Below are positions 24,903 through 33,690 of a stretch of DNA of 64,000 nt, piece after piece. This stretch comes from Clostridiales bacterium (GTDB taxonomy: Bacteria; Bacillota; Clostridia; UBA1381). The stretch covers positions 20,222-84,221 of the forward strand of contig JAQXZB010000015.1 of NCBI GenBank assembly GCA_029226975.1, in the 5' to 3' direction. Under the pieces are notes generated by a model. It was not told the origin of the DNA. It made no database searches and worked only from the letters and a program-made list of their open reading frames with translations. A program made the translations under genes and the position numbers. Each line of letters begins with the position of its first letter. Positions within the stretch are counted from its first letter, which is position 1.

Positions 24903-25790
24903 ATGGAATTTATAACATTAAATAATGGTATAAAGATGCCTGCCATGGGCTTTAATAGATTTGAATCGGACAGAACGGTTACAGCAGATGAATATTCAAT
25001 TATGCTTTCAAGAGCAAAAGGACTTGCAAATACAAACAGTAATCAATCGATAACTCAAAATTCACTTGTGATTGCCAAGGAAGGTATGTTCTCTTCGGGC
25101 GGTACAGTTACGGAGCCGGTAGCGGGAGAATTTGACGCAACCACAAACTGGCTTGATGCAACACGCGCCGGAAATACCGCTCATGTGGACCATGCAAATG
25201 TACTTTATCAGATACCTGAAACCGAAACGGAACTTCCGATGGTATTTTTGCACGGCTATGGTCAATCACGTATGGGATGGATGACAACTCCTGACGGCAG
25301 AGATGGCTGGTCAACATTATTTTTGAAAAAAGGACACAGTGTGTTTTTGGTAGACCAGCCGCGCAGAGGCGAAGCAGGTTCTACTATAGCTATGACAAAC
25401 GACTCTCTTGATACATGGGCGGAAGATTCCAAAAATTACAAGCCGGGAGATCAGGCGTGGTATACGCATTTCCGTATCGGGCGAGGCACACCGAACAGAT
25501 ATGACGGTTCACAGTTCCCCGAGGGAGATGAAGCACAGAACCAGTTTTTGCGTCAGATGACACCTAATACAGGCAGCTTTGATTTGGCTGTAAACAAAGC
25601 AGCACTTGATGAAGTATTGTCTGATGTTAAAGATATGACAGGCAAAAAGAGCATATATGTAACACATTCTCAAGGGTACTCTCTAAATGGGATTAAATGT
25701 TTAGGAGGTTTTTTCAATGAAAAGGATAATATCAATTTTAATGGCATTGATTTTTGCAATGTCAATGATGACAGGATGTTCTGCTGCTGA
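24903..25790 (+). pseudogene. Chimera: aldo/keto reductase N-terminus fused in frame to an alpha/beta-hydrolase fragment
   Basis: Residues 1-18 (M-E-F-I-T-L-N-N-G-I-K-M-P-A-M-G) are the start of an aldo/keto reductase. The frame then changes to an alpha/beta-hydrolase: F-S-S-G-G-T-V near 65, D-H-A-N-V-L-Y-Q-I-P, the oxyanion-region L-H-G-Y-G-Q-S near 118, V-D-Q-P-R-R-G and the nucleophile elbow T-H-S-Q-G near 260. Right after this elbow the family similarity stops and the frame ends in unrelated residues overlapping the next gene. The catalytic acid and His are lost, so no activity is expected. GAGGAGG still precedes the ATG. Confidence 0.8.
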
Positions 25791-26250
25791 AAACAAAGCA
25801 GAAAGCTTTGTACTCACAATGCAGATCGGAAATCCGAATATGATAGTAAATGGTACAGAAAAAGAGATTGATCCCGGACGGGGTACTGTGCCGGTTGTAC
25901 AAAACGACAGAACTCTCGTGCCTATCCGCGCCATTATTGAAGCGATGGGCGGCAGCGTTAATTGGGATGAAGAAACGCAAACGGCATTTCTTGAATATAA
26001 CGGCGATATCATAACACTTGCAATCGGAAACCGGACGGCATATTTAGGCGAAACAGCAAATACGCTTGATGTTGCTCCCACAGTGATTAATGACAGAACA
26101 ATGCTTCCGATACGTTTTATTGCGGAGAGCTTTAAGTTTAATGTTGATTGGGACGAAAAAACACAGACAATAACCATCACAAAATCAGATGAAGTGTCTG
26201 ATAATCCTGCTATGCAGCCGACAGAACATGGAAAGGTACTGGTTGCTTAG
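25717..26250 (+). CDS. Stalk-domain (copper amine oxidase N-terminal-like) lipoprotein, probably truncated
   Basis: The 177 residues begin with a lipoprotein signal (M-M-T-G-C, Cys near 21). Two copy-like segments of the Cu_amine_oxidN1 stalk domain follow (D-R-T-L-V-P-I-R near 68 and D-R-T-M-L-P-I-R near 128, each followed by V-N/D-W-D). The last residues, G-K-V-L-V-A and stop, are the first strand of a flavodoxin (normally K-V-L-V-A-Y-F-S). The stop codon falls exactly where the next Tyr would be, so a C-terminal flavodoxin domain was probably lost. AGGAGG precedes the ATG. The remaining stalk domain might still be made and anchored at the surface. Confidence 0.7.
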   Translation: MKRIISILMALIFAMSMMTGCSAAENKAESFVLTMQIGNPNMIVNGTEKEIDPGRGTVPVVQNDRTLVPIRAIIEAMGGSVNWDEETQTAFLEYNGDIITLAIGNRTAYLGETANTLDVAPTVINDRTMLPIRFIAESFKFNVDWDEKTQTITITKSDEVSDNPAMQPTEHGKVLVA

Positions 26251-26260
26251 GGTGTATGTC

Positions 26261-26307
26261 AAAAAAATACCGCATAATCACCGAAAGCTCAGTAAATATG
26301 CGGTATT
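26261..26307 (-). terminator. Terminator of tRNA-Arg
   Basis: On the minus strand, AATACCGCATA and TATGCGGTATT form an exact 11-base stem and are followed by a T-run. Confidence 0.85.
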
Positions 26308-26309
26308 AG

Positions 26310-26384
26310 TGGCACCCTCTGCGTGAGTCGAACACGCGACTAGCCCTTAGGAGGGGCTTGTTATATCCACTTAACTAAGAGGGC
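26310..26384 (-). tRNA. tRNA-Arg (anticodon CCU)
   Basis: The minus strand folds into a cloverleaf. The acceptor stem pairs GCCCTCT with AGAGGGT. The anticodon stem AGCCC/GGGCT encloses loop CTCCTAA with anticodon CCT. The T stem GCGTG/CACGC has loop TTCGACT. The 3' CCA is encoded. It reads rare AGG arginine codons. Its 3' end faces the gene scar at 24.5-26.25 kb, a typical place for element integration, though no repeated 3' end was found. Confidence 0.93.
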
Positions 26385-26515
26385 ATATGCCATGCGCGGA
26401 AAAGCCCGCTGCATTAAACGGGCTATTTATCCGCAACATAAACATTATACCATATAATATTAAAAAAATCAACCTTTATCTTAATATTTTTTTATGAAAT
26501 TTGAAATTTGAAATG

Positions 26516-27766
26516 TTATATAAACGCTCCGTTTTTCGTTAATAACTCTCTTAGCTTATCTGTGTCAACCTCCGCGGCATGGCAGCCGTTATTGAGGGCA
26601 AGGGCTGCCGCCGTACCGGCAGCTTCGCCCAAGGTGCAGCAGACCGGCATGATTCTGTATGATGCCTGTGCTTCGTGGGTGCCGGAAATACATCTTCCCG
26701 CCACAAGAAGATTGCTTATACCTTGAGGTACAAGACAGCGGTAAGGAATGGTGTAATAGGTACCCTCTTCAAAGTAATAATGGCTTGTTCCGCTTCCGTC
26801 GGGACTGTGTATATCAATGTCATAATTGCAGGCGGCAATGCCGTCGCTGAATTTTGTACAGGATTTTAAATCCTCCTGCGTAAGAGTGTAAAGCCCGTCA
26901 ATCATGCGGCTCTCTCTTACGCCTATTTCGGGGCCGGAGGGGAGCAAGACCGCATTTTCAAAGCCCTCGCAGTTTTCTTTAAGGAATGTGAACAGCTCAA
27001 AAACCTGTTCCCGCGCTTCACGCTCCGCCTCGCTTACATCAAAGACATTTATCGGGGATTTTCTTATAACTCTTGTGGAGTTTAAATGCAGAATATTGCC
27101 GGACATATGCCGCATATATAAAACGTCACCGCGGGGATTTTTGATTTTTCCTTCACTGCATTTTTGACGGTACAGCTCATTTATCTGTGAATATGTATGA
27201 AAAATCTTATCAACGTCAACATCGGCAAGATTAAAGCACAGAGTCATGGGCTGACACAGATTATCACCGCTTCTGCCTACGCGGAACGGACACCCGCAAA
27301 GAGCGGCAATATCCGCGTCACCAGTAGCGTCAATAAAGAAATCTGCATGGTAGGTCTGCAAGCCGGACTTGTTTGTGCAGGAAACCGCGCATATGCGGTC
27401 ATCTTCCTTTATCACATCGGTTATATATGAATGGAAAAGCACCGTAACCGAGTATTTTGCCGTAAGTCTGTCAAGCACAAGCTTTAATATCTCATCATTA
27501 AAGACTCCATCATCGCGAAGTCCGCCCAATGCCGCAAGCTCTGAGATAATCTCCTTAAATAATCCGGCGGATAAATAGGTTTTTACTCCGTCTATTTTTG
27601 TAAAGTATGGCATAAACGGGTTTACCTGGCAGTTTCCGGCAGCACCGCCCAAGAAACCGCTTTTTTCGATAATAAGCACATCGGCACCTTCCCGCGCAGC
27701 TGCAACAGCCGCCGCTGTTCCGGCAAATCCGCCTCCGCATACTATTAAGTCATATTTTGTTTTCAT
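26516..27766 (-). CDS. FAD-dependent oxidoreductase (FAD_oxidored family)
   Basis: A flavoprotein of 416 residues with the N-terminal dinucleotide fold G-G-G-F-A-G-T-A-A-A and a Glu ending the second strand (I-I-E-K), then G-G-A-A-G, a mid-protein D-A-T-G-D-A-D, and a C-terminal cofactor segment R-C-I-S-G-T-H-E-A. This is the family often found with glycoside hydrolases and AraC regulators in Bacillota and Bacteroidota, where its substrate is generally unknown. CAAAGGAGC precedes the ATG. The neighbouring AraC gene lies upstream on the same strand with a 142-base gap holding a promoter-like region and a TTTTGTGCA box (27844-27852). The cofactor role is firm, the substrate unknown. Confidence 0.87.
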   Translation of the reverse strand: MKTKYDLIVCGGGFAGTAAAVAAAREGADVLIIEKSGFLGGAAGNCQVNPFMPYFTKIDGVKTYLSAGLFKEIISELAALGGLRDDGVFNDEILKLVLDRLTAKYSVTVLFHSYITDVIKEDDRICAVSCTNKSGLQTYHADFFIDATGDADIAALCGCPFRVGRSGDNLCQPMTLCFNLADVDVDKIFHTYSQINELYRQKCSEGKIKNPRGDVLYMRHMSGNILHLNSTRVIRKSPINVFDVSEAEREAREQVFELFTFLKENCEGFENAVLLPSGPEIGVRESRMIDGLYTLTQEDLKSCTKFSDGIAACNYDIDIHSPDGSGTSHYYFEEGTYYTIPYRCLVPQGISNLLVAGRCISGTHEAQASYRIMPVCCTLGEAAGTAAALALNNGCHAAEVDTDKLRELLTKNGAFI

Positions 27767-27908
27767 GTTGATCGCTCCTTTGTTTTTTTATCTCATTATA
27801 TTACATAAATCATGAGCTGTCTAATATAAAGGATAAAAAAACTTGCACAAAAGATACTTTTACTGCAAAATAAACAAAAAACGATAGGATTATGTGCAAC
27901 TTTGGGCG

Positions 27909-28745
27909 TTAATTCTTTGAATACTCATTGGGCTTCTTTCCGGTAATTTTAACAAACGCCTTATAAAAATTCGATGAGCTGGAAAATCCGCAGCGTTCGG
28001 CTATTTCAAGTTTGGTTAAATCGGTGGTTTTAAGCAGTTCAACTGCCGCCTCAACACGCTTAATGGTGATGTATTCCCAGGGGGAAATGCCGTTTAGCTT
28101 TTTAAAGACATAGGAAAAATAAGTCGGCGTCATGCAGGCGGTTTCGGCAATGGACTTAAGGGTAAGCTTGTCGCAAAGGTGCAGGTCAATATATTTGAGT
28201 GCGGCACTCAGCCCATCTGCCGCGCTTTGAGAAGCGGGCTGTATGCTTTGATTAGTATAGGGGTAGCTTCGCATTATATGTATGAGCGCGAAAAGAAGCG
28301 TATATTTTGACATGGTTTGGTAGCATACGCCTTTGTTTTTAAGTTCATTTTCAAGGGATAGGATAAACGCACGAAGTCTTTCGTCATTGAACTTGTTTGA
28401 AAAATTACTGTTTCTTGCCGAAAACAGCTTAAGAAGCTCGATATTTTGTGCGCTTTCCCATAAGACGCGCGGCTCAAAATGAATGTTAAGAAGATTTATC
28501 TGCTCGGTAATAACAGTTATGCAATGCTCTTCATTGCTGCCGAACAGAAATATATCGCCGCTGTTAAACTCATATTGCTTTTGTTTAACCGTATATATAC
28601 CGCTGCCGCTTATAAACAGCGACAGCTCACACTCCGTATGATGATGAGCGCGGTAAGGTCTTGTTCCGGCTGTTACGCTTGAATGAAAGGTCCTTATAAG
28701 CGGGTTTTCGGTATCGTCATGCAATATGTATTCATCAAACCTCAT
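27909..28745 (-). CDS. AraC-family transcriptional regulator
   Basis: A 278-residue regulator. The N-terminal cupin-like sensing domain shows H-H-H-T-E-C-E-L near 35, and G-D-I-F-L-F-G-S-N-E-E-H-C near 65. The C-terminal two-helix-turn-helix domain carries L-T-K-L-E-I-A-E-R-C-G-F and S-N-F-Y-K-A-F. The ATG at 28745 follows AAGGAGT; a longer upstream frame has no ribosome site. It reads toward the FAD oxidoreductase gene and likely controls it. The upstream promoter is TTGACA/TATACT at 28834-28862 (minus). Sensed ligand unknown. Confidence 0.9.
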   Translation of the reverse strand: MRFDEYILHDDTENPLIRTFHSSVTAGTRPYRAHHHTECELSLFISGSGIYTVKQKQYEFNSGDIFLFGSNEEHCITVITEQINLLNIHFEPRVLWESAQNIELLKLFSARNSNFSNKFNDERLRAFILSLENELKNKGVCYQTMSKYTLLFALIHIMRSYPYTNQSIQPASQSAADGLSAALKYIDLHLCDKLTLKSIAETACMTPTYFSYVFKKLNGISPWEYITIKRVEAAVELLKTTDLTKLEIAERCGFSSSSNFYKAFVKITGKKPNEYSKN

Positions 28746-28833
28746 AGCAATACTCCTTCGCAAAATAGTGGACAAATATCGTAATATAGGTTGAATTGTC
28801 CTTTGCGTTATGTTAAAATTATTCTATAAAGCA

Positions 28834-28862
28834 AGTATAGCACAGCATATACTTTATGTCAA
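28834..28862 (-). promoter_or_regulatory. Promoter of the AraC gene at 28745
   Basis: On the minus strand TTGACA (28862-28857), 17 bases, TATACT (28839-28834), about 90 bases before the start codon. Confidence 0.75.
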
Positions 28863-28930
28863 GATTGAATTTGCCAAAGCTAAAGTCGACGCTTTAAGAA
28901 ATGAGGCATTTGTAATAAAACTATACAAAA

Positions 28931-28973
28931 ACTTTACAGCAGACTTGACAGCTGTAAAGTTTTGTTGTATAAT
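28931..28973 (+). promoter_or_regulatory. nadB promoter with palindromic operator (probable NiaR site)
   Basis: TTGACA (28945-28950), 17 bases, TATAAT (28968-28973) is a consensus sigma-A promoter. ACTTTACAGC (28931-28940) and GCTGTAAAGT (28951-28960) are perfect inverted repeats with the -35 box inside the 10-base spacer, so a bound dimer would block polymerase. The third gene of the operon encodes the NAD-synthesis repressor NiaR, the obvious ligand. Confidence 0.85.
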
Positions 28974-29003
28974 GGCAGTAATAACTTCAAAAGGAGCCTA
29001 CTT

Positions 29004-30299
29004 ATGATACTGCAAACTGATGTGCTTATCGTCGGTACGGGAGTGGGCGGGCTGTTTTGCGCGCTGCATATTCCCGAGGATAAAAATGTATTGATGATAA
29101 CAAAGGCAAAGGCTGATGAAAGTGATTCCTTTCTTGCTCAGGGAGGAATTTGCGTACTTAAAAGCGAGGAGGACTACGACAGCTATTTCGAGGACACCAT
29201 GCGCGCCGGACATTATGAGAATAATCCGGAGGCGGTGGATATAATGCTTCGTTCCTCACGCGGCGTTATTGACGAACTTATCGGCATGGGTGTGGAGTTT
29301 GAGCGCGATGAAAACGGGGAGCTTTTATATACCAAGGAGGGCGCTCATTCCACTGCGCGGATACTGTTCCATGAGGATGTTACGGGCAAGGAAATAACAA
29401 GCAAGCTGCTTTCTTTAGCAAAGTCCAAAAAAAACATAAAAATAATCGAGGACTGTACAATGGTCGATATTATCGAACAGGACGGTGCCTGCGCCGGAAT
29501 TGCGGCAAGGCATAAAAACGGAGTCTGCACACAGATAAATGCGGATTATACCGTTCTTGCCACCGGGGGAGTGGGCGGACTTTACAAGCACTCGACAAAT
29601 TACCGGCATTTAAGCGGCGACGGGCTTGCGGTTTCGATAAAGCACGGTATTGAGCTTGAAAATATCGATTATATCCAAATCCATCCGACTACGCTGTATT
29701 CCGGGGAACGCGGCAGACGCTTCCTTATATCGGAGTCGGTACGGGGCGAGGGTGCGGTGCTGTATAATTCACATATGCAGCGTTTTACCGATGAGCTTCA
29801 GCCCAGGGACGTGGTAACCGCGGCAATATATGAGCAGATGAAAAAGGATAAAGCCAGATATGTGTGGCTGTCCATGAAGCCCATTGACAAAAAGGAGCTT
29901 ATAAGCCATTTTCCGCATATTTTAGAGCATTGCCGAAAAAACGGCTATGATGTTACAAAGGAGCCGATACCGGTCGTTCCGTCGCAGCATTATTTCATGG
30001 GCGGAATAAAGGTTAATATGTCATCAAAGACCTCGATGGACAGGCTGTATGCCACAGGAGAAACCGCCTGCAACGGAGTGCATGGAAGAAACCGTCTTGC
30101 AAGCAATTCATTGCTTGAAAGTCTGGTTTTTGCAAAGCGCGCCGCCATGGAAATCGGCAGTACATATAAAAAATACGAGCCATGCCCGGAGCTTGACATG
30201 AGGGCGTATGAGGATTGTGATAAGGATTACGGCACTCTTGTGCTTAAGGAAATAGAAAGGAGCAAAACAGAACATGAACAAAATAACAACAAGGCTTAA
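29004..30299 (+). CDS. nadB: L-aspartate oxidase (NadB)
   Basis: Flavoenzyme converting L-aspartate to iminoaspartate, the first step of de novo NAD synthesis in the cytoplasm. The 431 residues show the FAD fold G-T-G-V-G-G-L near 11, the succinate-dehydrogenase-like S-F-L-A-Q-G-G-I near 44, T-G-G-V-G-G-L-Y-K near 190 and the active-site region Q-I-H-P-T near 225, with R-G-E-G-A near 250. It is shorter than the 530-residue E. coli enzyme but similar to compact clostridial forms, with a short C-terminal helical tail. ATG 29004 follows AAAAGGAG. It overlaps nadC by 26 bases. Quinolinate synthase (nadA) is not in the window. Confidence 0.93.
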   Translation: MILQTDVLIVGTGVGGLFCALHIPEDKNVLMITKAKADESDSFLAQGGICVLKSEEDYDSYFEDTMRAGHYENNPEAVDIMLRSSRGVIDELIGMGVEFERDENGELLYTKEGAHSTARILFHEDVTGKEITSKLLSLAKSKKNIKIIEDCTMVDIIEQDGACAGIAARHKNGVCTQINADYTVLATGGVGGLYKHSTNYRHLSGDGLAVSIKHGIELENIDYIQIHPTTLYSGERGRRFLISESVRGEGAVLYNSHMQRFTDELQPRDVVTAAIYEQMKKDKARYVWLSMKPIDKKELISHFPHILEHCRKNGYDVTKEPIPVVPSQHYFMGGIKVNMSSKTSMDRLYATGETACNGVHGRNRLASNSLLESLVFAKRAAMEIGSTYKKYEPCPELDMRAYEDCDKDYGTLVLKEIERSKTEHEQNNNKA

Positions 30300-31125
30300 T
30301 GCGGATAATCTGATACTGTCCGCCTTAAGAGAGGATATAACCGGTGAGGATATAACCACAAACGCCGTTATGCGCGAATATCAAAAGGGCGAGGTGCAGC
30401 TCATATGCAAGCAGGACGGAGTTTTGGCAGGTTTAGAGGTCTTTAAGAGGGTTTTTGAGCTTCTGGACGATAAAATCGAATTTGAGATGAATAACAGTGA
30501 CGGGGATTTTGTCAAAAACGGTGATGTTATAGGTGTTGTGCGCGGAGATATACGCGTTCTGCTTTCGGGCGAGAGAACGGCACTTAATTATCTGCAGAGA
30601 ATGAGCGGAATTGCTACATATACAAACGATATTGTAAAGCTTCTTGAGGGTACGGGAATTAAGCTTCTCGACACAAGAAAAACCACTCCGAATATGCGTA
30701 TATTTGAAAAATACGCAGTAAAGGTGGGCGGCGGCTGCAATCACAGATACAATTTGAGTGATGGTGTATTGTTAAAGGACAATCACATCGGCGCGGCCGG
30801 AAGCATCACCAAGGCGGTTATGATGGCAAAGGAATACGCTCCCTTTGTAAGAAAAATCGAGGTTGAAACGGAAAACCTGGATATGGTCGCAGAAGCCCTT
30901 AAGGCAGGTGCGGATATAATCATGCTTGACAATATGAGCGATGAGGATATGAAAAAAGCGGTTGAAATGATAGACGGCAGAGCGCAGACGGAATGCAGCG
31001 GCAACATTACCAAGGAAAATATAAAAAGACTGTCAGACATAGGCGTGGACTATGTTTCCAGCGGTGCGCTGACTCATTCCGCGCCGATAATGGATTTGTC
31101 GCTTAAAAATCTTCATGCAGTCTGA
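30274..31125 (+). CDS. nadC: Nicotinate-nucleotide pyrophosphorylase, carboxylating (NadC)
   Basis: Transfers phosphoribose to quinolinate with release of CO2, giving nicotinate mononucleotide. The 283 residues contain E-D-I-T-G-E-D-I-T-T near the N-terminus, L-N-Y-L-Q-R-M-S-G-I-A-T near 107, the D-T-R-K-T-T-P substrate loop near 135, G-G-G-C-N-H-R near 155, and L-D-N-M-S near 213. These are the full set for the type II phosphoribosyltransferase family. It overlaps the end of nadB and is 11 bases from niaR, so all three share the promoter at 28945. Confidence 0.95.
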   Translation: MNKITTRLNADNLILSALREDITGEDITTNAVMREYQKGEVQLICKQDGVLAGLEVFKRVFELLDDKIEFEMNNSDGDFVKNGDVIGVVRGDIRVLLSGERTALNYLQRMSGIATYTNDIVKLLEGTGIKLLDTRKTTPNMRIFEKYAVKVGGGCNHRYNLSDGVLLKDNHIGAAGSITKAVMMAKEYAPFVRKIEVETENLDMVAEALKAGADIIMLDNMSDEDMKKAVEMIDGRAQTECSGNITKENIKRLSDIGVDYVSSGALTHSAPIMDLSLKNLHAV

Positions 31126-31136
31126 AAGAGGGACAA

Positions 31137-31652
31137 ATGGATACGCTAAAAAGACGTGAAGATATTTTAAGTATAATATCAAAAAGCACCTCTCCGGTAT
31201 CGGGGGCGGCGCTTGCCGAGAAAATGCAGGTGTCCAGACAGATAATAGTTTCGGATATAGCGCATCTTAAAGCGGACGGAAATGATATTCTCTCAACGAA
31301 CAAGGGCTATATATTAAATCAGCCCAAGCGCGCCCAAAGAGTGTTTAAGGTTTTTCACAGCGATGAAGATTTGGGAGATGAGCTTTTTGCCGTTGTGGAA
31401 GCGGGGGCAAGGATTGAGGATGTATATGTGTGGCACAAGATATACGGAAAAATCGTGGGCAGGCTTGATATATCCTCAAGACGGGAGGTATGCGAATACC
31501 TCGAAAGCCTAAGAACCGGGCGTTCCGCACCCCTTAAAAACGTTACATCCGGGTATCATTACCATACCGTCACAGCAGAGAATGAGGAAATCCTCGATAG
31601 GGTGGAGAAAATACTCAGCCAAAAGGGATTTTTGGTCAAAGAGGAAGAATAA
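31137..31652 (+). CDS. niaR: NAD biosynthesis transcriptional repressor NiaR (HTH plus 3H domain)
   Basis: Nicotinate-responsive repressor of NAD synthesis and niacin uptake genes in Bacillota. The 171 residues have an N-terminal winged helix (R-R-E-D-I-L-S-I-I, with recognition helix V-S-R-Q-I-I-V-S-D-I) and a C-terminal 3H domain named for three conserved His, here seen in V-F-H-S-D-E, V-W-H-K-I-Y-G and G-Y-H-Y-H-T. It ends the nadBC operon, an arrangement known for this family, and probably acts on the palindrome at 28931-28960, closing an autoregulatory loop. Confidence 0.92.
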   Translation: MDTLKRREDILSIISKSTSPVSGAALAEKMQVSRQIIVSDIAHLKADGNDILSTNKGYILNQPKRAQRVFKVFHSDEDLGDELFAVVEAGARIEDVYVWHKIYGKIVGRLDISSRREVCEYLESLRTGRSAPLKNVTSGYHYHTVTAENEEILDRVEKILSQKGFLVKEEE

Positions 31653-31707
31653 ATTAAGCGGTAAAAACAGGCATATAAATAATTTTAATTTTTTTTTGAA
31701 AAAGGGG

Positions 31708-31827
31708 TTGACATTTGGTCTTATCGGTGTATAATATGTTAGTAAATTAAAACCAATTAAGACATCATCTCCCTTTGAGGGGGTGAACGGCAGAGAGATA
31801 CTGCCGTAAACGAAAGCGGTGATTTAT
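31708..31827 (+). promoter_or_regulatory. Promoter and structured leader of the ABC exporter gene
   Basis: TTGACA (31708-31713), 16 bases, TATAAT (31730-31735). The roughly 85-base leader holds ACGGCAG...CTGCCGT, a 7-base hairpin, shortly before the start codon. Confidence 0.7.
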
Positions 31828-33657
31828 ATGCCAAAGAAATCAAATATAACCCAAGAACAGGCTTTGCCGGATTATGAGCCTTTATTTAATGAAAATTCGG
31901 ATACCATAAGAAAAAAGCCGATTAAACTGCTTGTCGGTATTATGAGTATGAACTGGGCGAGAATTTTGCTGTCCATTTTGCTGTATGTTGTAAAAAGCTG
32001 CGCCCAGTGGATAATACCGATAATTACGGCGAATATAATAAATGCGGTTACATATACAGACAGCGCCACTGCCAAGACTCTGCTTATGAATGCCGCAATT
32101 CTTTTTGCGGTCGTTGTTCAAAATATTCCCACTCATGTACTTTATGCAAGATATACCGACAGAATGTTAAGGAACATCGGTGCCGGTCTGCGCAATACCC
32201 TTGTAAGAAAGCTTCAGCATTTGTCGCTTTCCTATCACAGGGAGATAGAGTCGGGGCGTATTCAGTCCAAATTCCTGCGCGATATTGAAGCGATAGAGTT
32301 CTTTAATAACCATTTCATAAAAACCGTTATTCCCGCAATCATAGGGATTATTGTTTCTGTGGCAATCTCCGTATGCAAGAGTGGCGAGGTGACGATTTTC
32401 TATGCGCTGGTAATTCCGGTGAATATAATCGCTGTTAATCTTTTCCGCAAGAAGATGAATGAGAATAATCATCGATTCAGATATGAAAATGAAAATATGT
32501 CCGCCAATGTGTCGTCCATGATTGACATGATTCCCGTTACCAAGGCGCATGGACTTGAGAACGAGGAGATTTCAAGACTGGAGGGGATTATAAAATCGCT
32601 TAAGGAAAAGGGAATTATCGTTGACAGGACAAACGCATATTTCGGCTCGATTACATGGGTAATAAGTCAGTTGCTTAGCGGATTGTGTTTGATATTTACC
32701 GGCTATCTTGCGTTTAAGGGCAAAATTGACGTGGGAGATATAGTGATTTATCAGACATACTTTAACAATATATCCGGCAATGTTCAAACCCTTGTAAATA
32801 TATATCCGGAGCTTGCAAAGGGTCTTGAATCGGTAAGAAGTGTATCGGAAATAGTTTTATCGGACCATACCGAGGACAACCGCAATAAAATAAAGTTAAG
32901 GTATGTTCACGGCTCCATAGACTTTAAAAATGTATATTTCAGATACCCCAATTCGGATAAGGATATAATAAAGGATTTTTCCCTAAATGTAAATCCCGGC
33001 GAATGTGTTGCCTTTGTCGGCTCATCCGGCTCCGGCAAGTCCACGATAATGAATATGATTATCGGCTTTTTGCCGCCTGTAAGCGGTGAGCTTTCAATCG
33101 ACGGAAAGCCGATTGAGATGCTTAATCTTACCAATTACCGCAAATTCATATCGGTTGTGCCGCAGAACTCGATATTGTTTAAAGGGACGATAAAGGAGAA
33201 TATTACATACGGACTGACGAATGTAAGCGAAGCGGAGCTTGAACGTGCGGTAAAGATGGCAAATATTGACGAGTTTCTGCCCTCTTTGCCCGACGGAATA
33301 AATACCGTTGTGGGCGAGCATGGTGATAAGCTTTCCGGCGGTCAGAAGCAGCGTATTTCCATTGCCAGAGCACTTATAAGAAATCCGCGGATACTCATTC
33401 TTGACGAAGCAACCTCGGCACTTGACAATATTTCCGAATACCATGTACAGAGGGCAATTTCATCGCTTATCAAGGGACGAACTACCTTTATTGTGGCGCA
33501 CAGGCTCTCAACAATTCGTGACGCGGATAAAATAGTTGTAATGGACGAGGGACGGATTGTGGAAACAGGCACCTTTGAGGAGCTTATGGAAAAGAAGGGT
33601 CGTTTTTACGAGCTTAAGAAATTAAACGAAATCGGACTTGAAAAGGAAACGGAATAA
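31828..33657 (+). CDS. ABC transporter, fused membrane and ATP-binding domains (exporter type)
   Basis: A half-transporter of 609 residues. The N-terminal 330 residues hold about six transmembrane helices. The C-terminal ATPase has Walker A G-S-S-G-S-G-K-S-T near 396, a Q-loop in V-V-P-Q-N, the signature L-S-G-G-Q-K-Q-R near 502, Walker B I-L-I-L-D-E-A near 523 and the switch His in A-H-R-L-S. It should work as a homodimer, exporting lipids, peptides or drugs; the cargo cannot be told. A second half-transporter gene is not adjacent. The ATG at 31828 is preferred to the in-frame GTG at 31819. A terminator hairpin follows at about 33661-33686. Confidence 0.92.
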   Translation: MPKKSNITQEQALPDYEPLFNENSDTIRKKPIKLLVGIMSMNWARILLSILLYVVKSCAQWIIPIITANIINAVTYTDSATAKTLLMNAAILFAVVVQNIPTHVLYARYTDRMLRNIGAGLRNTLVRKLQHLSLSYHREIESGRIQSKFLRDIEAIEFFNNHFIKTVIPAIIGIIVSVAISVCKSGEVTIFYALVIPVNIIAVNLFRKKMNENNHRFRYENENMSANVSSMIDMIPVTKAHGLENEEISRLEGIIKSLKEKGIIVDRTNAYFGSITWVISQLLSGLCLIFTGYLAFKGKIDVGDIVIYQTYFNNISGNVQTLVNIYPELAKGLESVRSVSEIVLSDHTEDNRNKIKLRYVHGSIDFKNVYFRYPNSDKDIIKDFSLNVNPGECVAFVGSSGSGKSTIMNMIIGFLPPVSGELSIDGKPIEMLNLTNYRKFISVVPQNSILFKGTIKENITYGLTNVSEAELERAVKMANIDEFLPSLPDGINTVVGEHGDKLSGGQKQRISIARALIRNPRILILDEATSALDNISEYHVQRAISSLIKGRTTFIVAHRLSTIRDADKIVVMDEGRIVETGTFEELMEKKGRFYELKKLNEIGLEKETE

Positions 33658-33660
33658 ATT

Positions 33661-33690
33661 GAAGCCCGGAGCGGTCTGCTCCGGGTTCTG
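33661..33690 (+). terminator. Terminator after the ABC exporter
   Basis: A CCCGGAGC/GCTCCGGG stem with a five-base loop, followed by T-rich sequence. Confidence 0.75.

Noticed and set aside
26310..26384. Attachment-site duplication from tRNA-Arg
   Set aside because: I looked for a second copy of the tRNA 3' end near the gene scar and did not find one, so integration is not supported.
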